Shown: positions 60,211 to 64,000 of the stretch, piece after piece
Layout: each line of letters begins with the position of its first letter
Position numbering within the stretch: position 1 is the first letter of the stretch
From: Styela clava
Lineage: Eukaryota > Chordata > Ascidiacea > Stolidobranchia > Styelidae
Direction: 5' to 3'
DNA: 64,000 nucleotides
NCBI RefSeq assembly: GCF_964204865.1
Contig: NC_135259.1
Span: 10,364,974-10,428,973, forward strand
Notes under the pieces: model-generated
Databases searched by the model: none
What the model was told of the DNA's origin: nothing
The model's input: the letters and a program-made list of their open reading frames with translations, nothing else
Made by a program: the position numbers and the translations under genes

Positions 60211-60818
60211 ATGGGAAGTACCGGCGACGAACTGAAGGAGTTTCAATCACTTCATGGTATGTACGAAGAAAACGAAAATTGTTTAGAGGTATGTACGGAA
60301 GAATTTGTATCCCTAAAGCAGCCATTCTTTCGTGTGCGTCTGGAAAACGACGTGGACTCGACCGTTGTATGTAATCGCCAGTATAATATAGTAGTGGGCT
60401 ATCGAGCTGAACAATGGAATGACCGATTCTATGTGGATTTTAAGTGCAGTCTAACTAGAAAAACGAATCATCAAAACTACCAGGCATGACCCTTTGCATC
60501 AATGACAGTAGAGAGAAGAATATATCGTGAATCCGGTTACCACGATTTATACTTCGTTGTTGTGGGCAGTCTATCGACATTGGGCCAATTCGAAAATAAT
60601 ATTTAGCGTCATGTCTTTTATTTCAGTGTGCAGTTAGCGGCAATGTAATTACACAGCCCAAAAGATGCAGAAGATTTGCCAACGATGAATGCGACAATGA
60701 AGCAATCACGACTGAGCTACTAAAAATAAGTGAGATAAAAAAGTTTTTTTGGTCCATATCGCTCATATCGTTCAAGTTCATATCGCACGAATCGGGAGGT
60801 CTGGCGGTACTGTTGTAG
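60211..60818 (+). CDS. Possible small two-exon gene, 89 residues, unidentified
   Basis: Exon 1, 60211-60288, starts AAAATGGGA and encodes MGSTGDELKEFQSLHGMY and EENENCLE up to a consensus GTATGT donor. Exon 2, 60627-60818, follows a TTTTATTTCAG acceptor and encodes CAVSGNVITQPKRCRRFAND, then an acidic and hydrophobic stretch to a TAG stop. Both are phase 0. Alternatively, exon 1 does not splice there and stays open to 60489, adding VCTEEFVSLKQPFFRVRLEN and about 48 more residues. Either reading has a coding-like composition (Cys, Glu, Arg), unlike nearby AT-rich frames. The family is unknown. Confidence 0.35.
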
Positions 60819-61998
60819 ATAAATTTCATCCAGATATGCCTCGACTATGACTATAGCCGAGAGGTTCGACAATGTGACGCCATACTTTTAAACGGCACTA
60901 TTTTACTCTCTGATTACAAATTGCCATTTGTAACAAGTTATTTGCCATTGTCAGCACATCAGAAGGATTTTTTTTCCACGACGCACCCAGAAGTATAAAC
61001 AAAGTAAAACGAATCAGCCAGCGTTTTAATTCTTGTATATAAAACTATGCCAACCTGTAAATAAATAGAGGTAAATCCCGCATTATAATGAATGGAACTT
61101 TTTATAAATTTATGAGATGATTTGTCATACTTTTCGCCCGTCTCACATTGTAAAAACGTACTAACTCAGTTACCCGGAGGCCTGTTTCAAAGCAAATACC
61201 TTACTACTTCTCTGAACATCTTCCGCTGAGAGCGGACAAATGTAGTTATATATATACATTGTTTAAACTGGTCCACGTTGTGAAGCAATAAATATCTGGG
61301 GTCATCTAGTTAAAAATGAAGGCCGATACTCAAATATATGAAAACGGGGACCACCCGTCAGTGCCGGTACGGTAAGGCCTGACATCACCGAGTTTCCTAA
61401 AGAGTAAAAATTTAAGCAAAACGGAAGCGGTTTTTTGAGATTGAAAGAAAAACAGCAAATTTTTTTCGAATTAGATCATTATGGTACCCAAAACATTTTA
61501 AAGGCAATAAAAGAAAAAAAGACTCCGCGTGTTTTCTTTCATCTCCAAGTACTGATTAATTTCAGAATAAAAGAGATTTCTTCCCAATCATAACAAGATA
61601 AATTCCAAAAAACAAGAATTCCGCAAAACAATCCATATGTGTCCGTATTTAGTAGTTTGATGTTTTTACTATATAATAATACGGTAAAATTTGAGCGAGA
61701 TAAACACACCGAGATAAGGTATAGTTTCTTTATTAAACGTCATATATATTTCAATTTCTGTGCTAAAGATAAATAAGGTATTAAAACACATTCTATACAT
61801 ATATAGGCATATGTTTTCGTGAAATGGTAGAACTTATTACCTAATATCGTTGTGAAAAGTTGAATGCTGTTGAAGTTCGACAAAACCTCCGTGTCCTTTA
61901 ATAGCGTTCCTCAAAAATTTTGCTTTATAGACCGAAGTTGTATCATTCAAGTTTCGTAAAACATCAGAAAAGAGTTCAAGCTTCATCAAAGATAATTG
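60819..61998. other. Stretch without supported genes
   Basis: AT-rich DNA with no recognisable exon, repeat or RNA gene. Confidence 0.45.
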
Positions 61999-62234
61999 GG
62001 GGCTCCCGAAGTATGCGAACCAAGATGGCGGACATCGGAATGTAATATGTGTACTAGGTTAGGGTTAGGCCATAATTTCAGGTATGAATACAACGGGATG
62101 CTCTTGGCTAGTCTTCGAACTGATAATAGGACTAAAATAAGGAAAATTGAAAAAAAATTATCGCCTAACCCTAACCTGTTACCCATGTTACGTTCCGATG
62201 TCCGCCATCTTGGTTCGCATACTTCGGGAGCACC
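61999..62234. mobile_element. Palindromic MITE copy C, long form
   Basis: Inverted arms of about 43 bp start GGGGCTCCCGAAGTATGCG and end CATACTTCGGGAGCACC, with AACCAAGATGGCGGACATCG mirrored by CCGATGTCCGCCATCTTGG. A second inner inverted pair, GGTTAGGGTTAGGC and CCTAACCCTAACC, encloses a 90-bp AT-rich loop not seen in copies A and B. The shared AAGATGGCG and GTATGCG motifs place it in the same family as 43884 and 44542. No target duplication was evident. Confidence 0.88.
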
Positions 62235-63471
62235 TAAAAAATTCCTTAATTACCTTCAAATTATACTGCACTATGTATGCGATAAATAAGAGCCAACTTT
62301 CGCACTGTCAACTAACACGCCAATTGGGGCTAATATGCTAACCATTCATATCCTGTGGAAGAGATATGTTGCTGACATTCTGCGTAGTCGTACTGTCCTG
62401 ATCGGTTGTGGTTAACTAGTTAATTGGTTCATATCAATAAACTTTAATGGTATCATACTTATTGGGCGTTGTCGTTTTCTGAAATATAGCACTGGAACAT
62501 AACTTAATTAAAAGGCTTGTCCCGAATTTAGGAGCCGGCCCAGATTCCCAATTTCATTGCACCTTGGGTAATTAAGAGCGTAGGATAACTTCTGAACTTT
62601 AAATCCCAGTATGGTACTTTGTGTATACTTCTATATACGGACGCTTTAAATAATACAATCACATTATCCCATTTTACAGTGAAATATCTTGAATTGCACG
62701 CATTTGTAGAGATTGTGATTTCGCCACGTCTTGCTATTTCTATGAAATATATTTTATGAAACACAGGCCAAGATTTCAAGAAAAGAATCAGTGAAGAAGT
62801 TTCATCATACTGTGAAGGAATGGAAAATGCCGTTTTGGGGAGCAGCTCTGAAAACACATTGGTTAGTCTTTTAAAGCCTGCTAGAATTTCCAAAAATAGT
62901 AACTAAGAATTTCATACGCCCTGAATAAATGCAACTTCGAACAAACAAAATCATCTCATCGTAAATTGAACTGGTGATCGTCCAAAGCTATCAAACCGCG
63001 ATGAATTGCTGGCGTCTGGGGGTACTCTAACGTGTTTTATATACCTACCCATTTCCATGCTGTATCCCGTTAACATAGAATTGCATACAATCGGAAGAGG
63101 AAACAGATGAAAATGATTTTTCACGAATCTATCTACCAGCAACAGCAATCCTTCGCACATATTCATCTCTGCAAATAGGAAGCCCCCAAGCATTACCGGT
63201 ACATTTTTGCAAATAAGAAAGAAGTTGAATGCGTATTACCTTCGGGAGTGCAGACGGTTCTAATCGTACAAGTCTCCTGTAACGATTCTATCTGTTGTGG
63301 CAAGTCTATGCATGCCACTTTCTCACATACATACCGTAGTTCATTTTCTCGTGATTTACGTTTGTTATGTAATAAAATTTCACTGAACAATCGATTTTTT
63401 CTGTAATCACCACTCAAGAACCGCAGCCACAATTTTTTTTTTTTTTTTTTTAAATTCCAGTTTGTATAAAG
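62235..63471. other. Stretch without supported genes
   Basis: A minus-strand frame of 121 codons at 62528-62893 reads mixed text without a recognised domain or splice context, so it is not called. A 21-base T run lies at 63433-63451 and just beyond, immediately upstream of the hAT copy. Confidence 0.4.
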
Positions 63472-64000
63472 CAGGGGTGTGCAAAGTGCGGCCCGCGGGC
63501 CAAATGCGGACCGCAAGGGAAAATTGTGCGGCCCGCGGAGAAGTGTCACTTTTGAATGGTGCGCGGCCAGCTAAACCAGTTTTGAAATTTAGTTGGATCC
63601 GGCTCCCTTTGCGTTGCAAAGCTTATATCCGAGATCAATTCACTATCTATGCATGTGACGTAACAGCGTCCTGACAGCGAGGCGAACAACGCGATTCACA
63701 AAGCTGTCCCTTGCTGAGCAGCAAACAATTCAAGGAAATACGGAGCAGAGCTAATGAATTTGCAAGAACGGGCAATTGAAGATTAGGCAACCGAAAAGCA
63801 GTTTAAAAAAATAATATTATATAGATAGAAAGGCTAAATGAGTTTTGGTTCCAGCCTGTCAATTGATTTTGGCTAAATCTAATCTAGAATAGGATTTGAC
63901 AGAAAATTATTTGAAAATGAATCTTATCGGAAACACCAAGATAACTTTCCACATTTAAAAAGAGTAATGGCTTCAAACATGGCACTTTTCGGCAACATAT
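63472..64000 (+). mobile_element. hAT element copy, cut by the window end
   Basis: It begins CAGGGGTGTGCAAAGTGCGG and follows the element at 1201 through at least 500 bases with scattered substitutions and small gaps. Shared inner blocks include GATTCACAAAGCTGTC, CTTGCTGAGCAGC, TAATGAATTTGCAAGAACGG and AACACCAAGATAACTTTC. The right terminus lies beyond 64000, so neither length nor target duplication can be given. The frames through this region are broken, as in the first copy. Confidence 0.92.

Noticed and set aside
62528-62893. 121-codon minus-strand frame
   Set aside because: No family resemblance and no clear splice sites; not distinguishable from chance.
63193-63674. Overlapping frames on both strands near the window end
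   Set aside because: They run through the GC-rich terminus of the hAT element and translate its repeat, as do the frames at 1166-1414.
1-64000. CRISPR arrays, rRNA genes, intact tRNA genes, viral genomes, secondary-metabolite clusters
   Set aside because: None seen; repeats here are dispersed mobile-element relics, not regularly spaced arrays, and no rRNA or cloverleaf tRNA was recognised.

Overview
This is animal (metazoan) nuclear DNA. It is AT-rich, its genes are split by GT-AG introns with one AT-AC intron, and it carries many short DNA-transposon and SINE relics. No bacterial-style gene arrangement is present. Gene content (JAK kinase, TMEM181, a MOXD1-like monooxygenase, a discoidin domain), short introns and a palindromic MITE family suggest an invertebrate deuterostome, most likely a tunicate. 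That assignment is inferred from gene content and repeat style; no search was run.

Layout. From 1 to 1160 on the plus strand is the 3' end of a gene encoding a discoidin (F5/8 type C) domain. A non-autonomous hAT element with a perfect 8-bp target duplication follows at 1201-2076. From 4732 to 11982 on the plus strand is a complete 14-exon MOXD1-like copper monooxygenase gene with all six copper ligands. A terminal-inverted-repeat element begins five bases after its stop codon. From 12.8 to 23.8 kb the DNA is repeat-rich and gene-poor, with a possible 65-residue two-exon gene and a decayed coding fragment near 16 kb. From 24385 to 32411 on the minus strand lie two tandem JAK-family kinase genes, each a full FERM-SH2-pseudokinase-kinase protein with an uninterrupted coding region. 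From 37323 to 47438 on the minus strand is a complete 15-exon TMEM181 gene. One of its introns has the U12-type AT-AC signature, and several introns contain SINE, MITE or hAT relics. From 52 to 61 kb there are several unidentified exon-like blocks, a retrotransposon 3' remnant, a second hAT element with a perfect duplication and a tRNA-derived SINE. The window ends inside another copy of the first hAT element.

How the genes relate. They do not form a pathway. JAK is a cytoplasmic kinase for cytokine-receptor signalling, TMEM181 is a multi-pass membrane protein, and the MOXD1-like protein is a secretory-pathway or membrane-anchored hydroxylase. The main points of interest are the intronless tandem JAK pair with an altered activation loop, the AT-AC intron in TMEM181, and the nested mobile-element families. 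Exon coordinates for the split genes were built by hand from splice sites, reading phase and family resemblance. Phases agree at every junction of the MOXD1-like and TMEM181 models.
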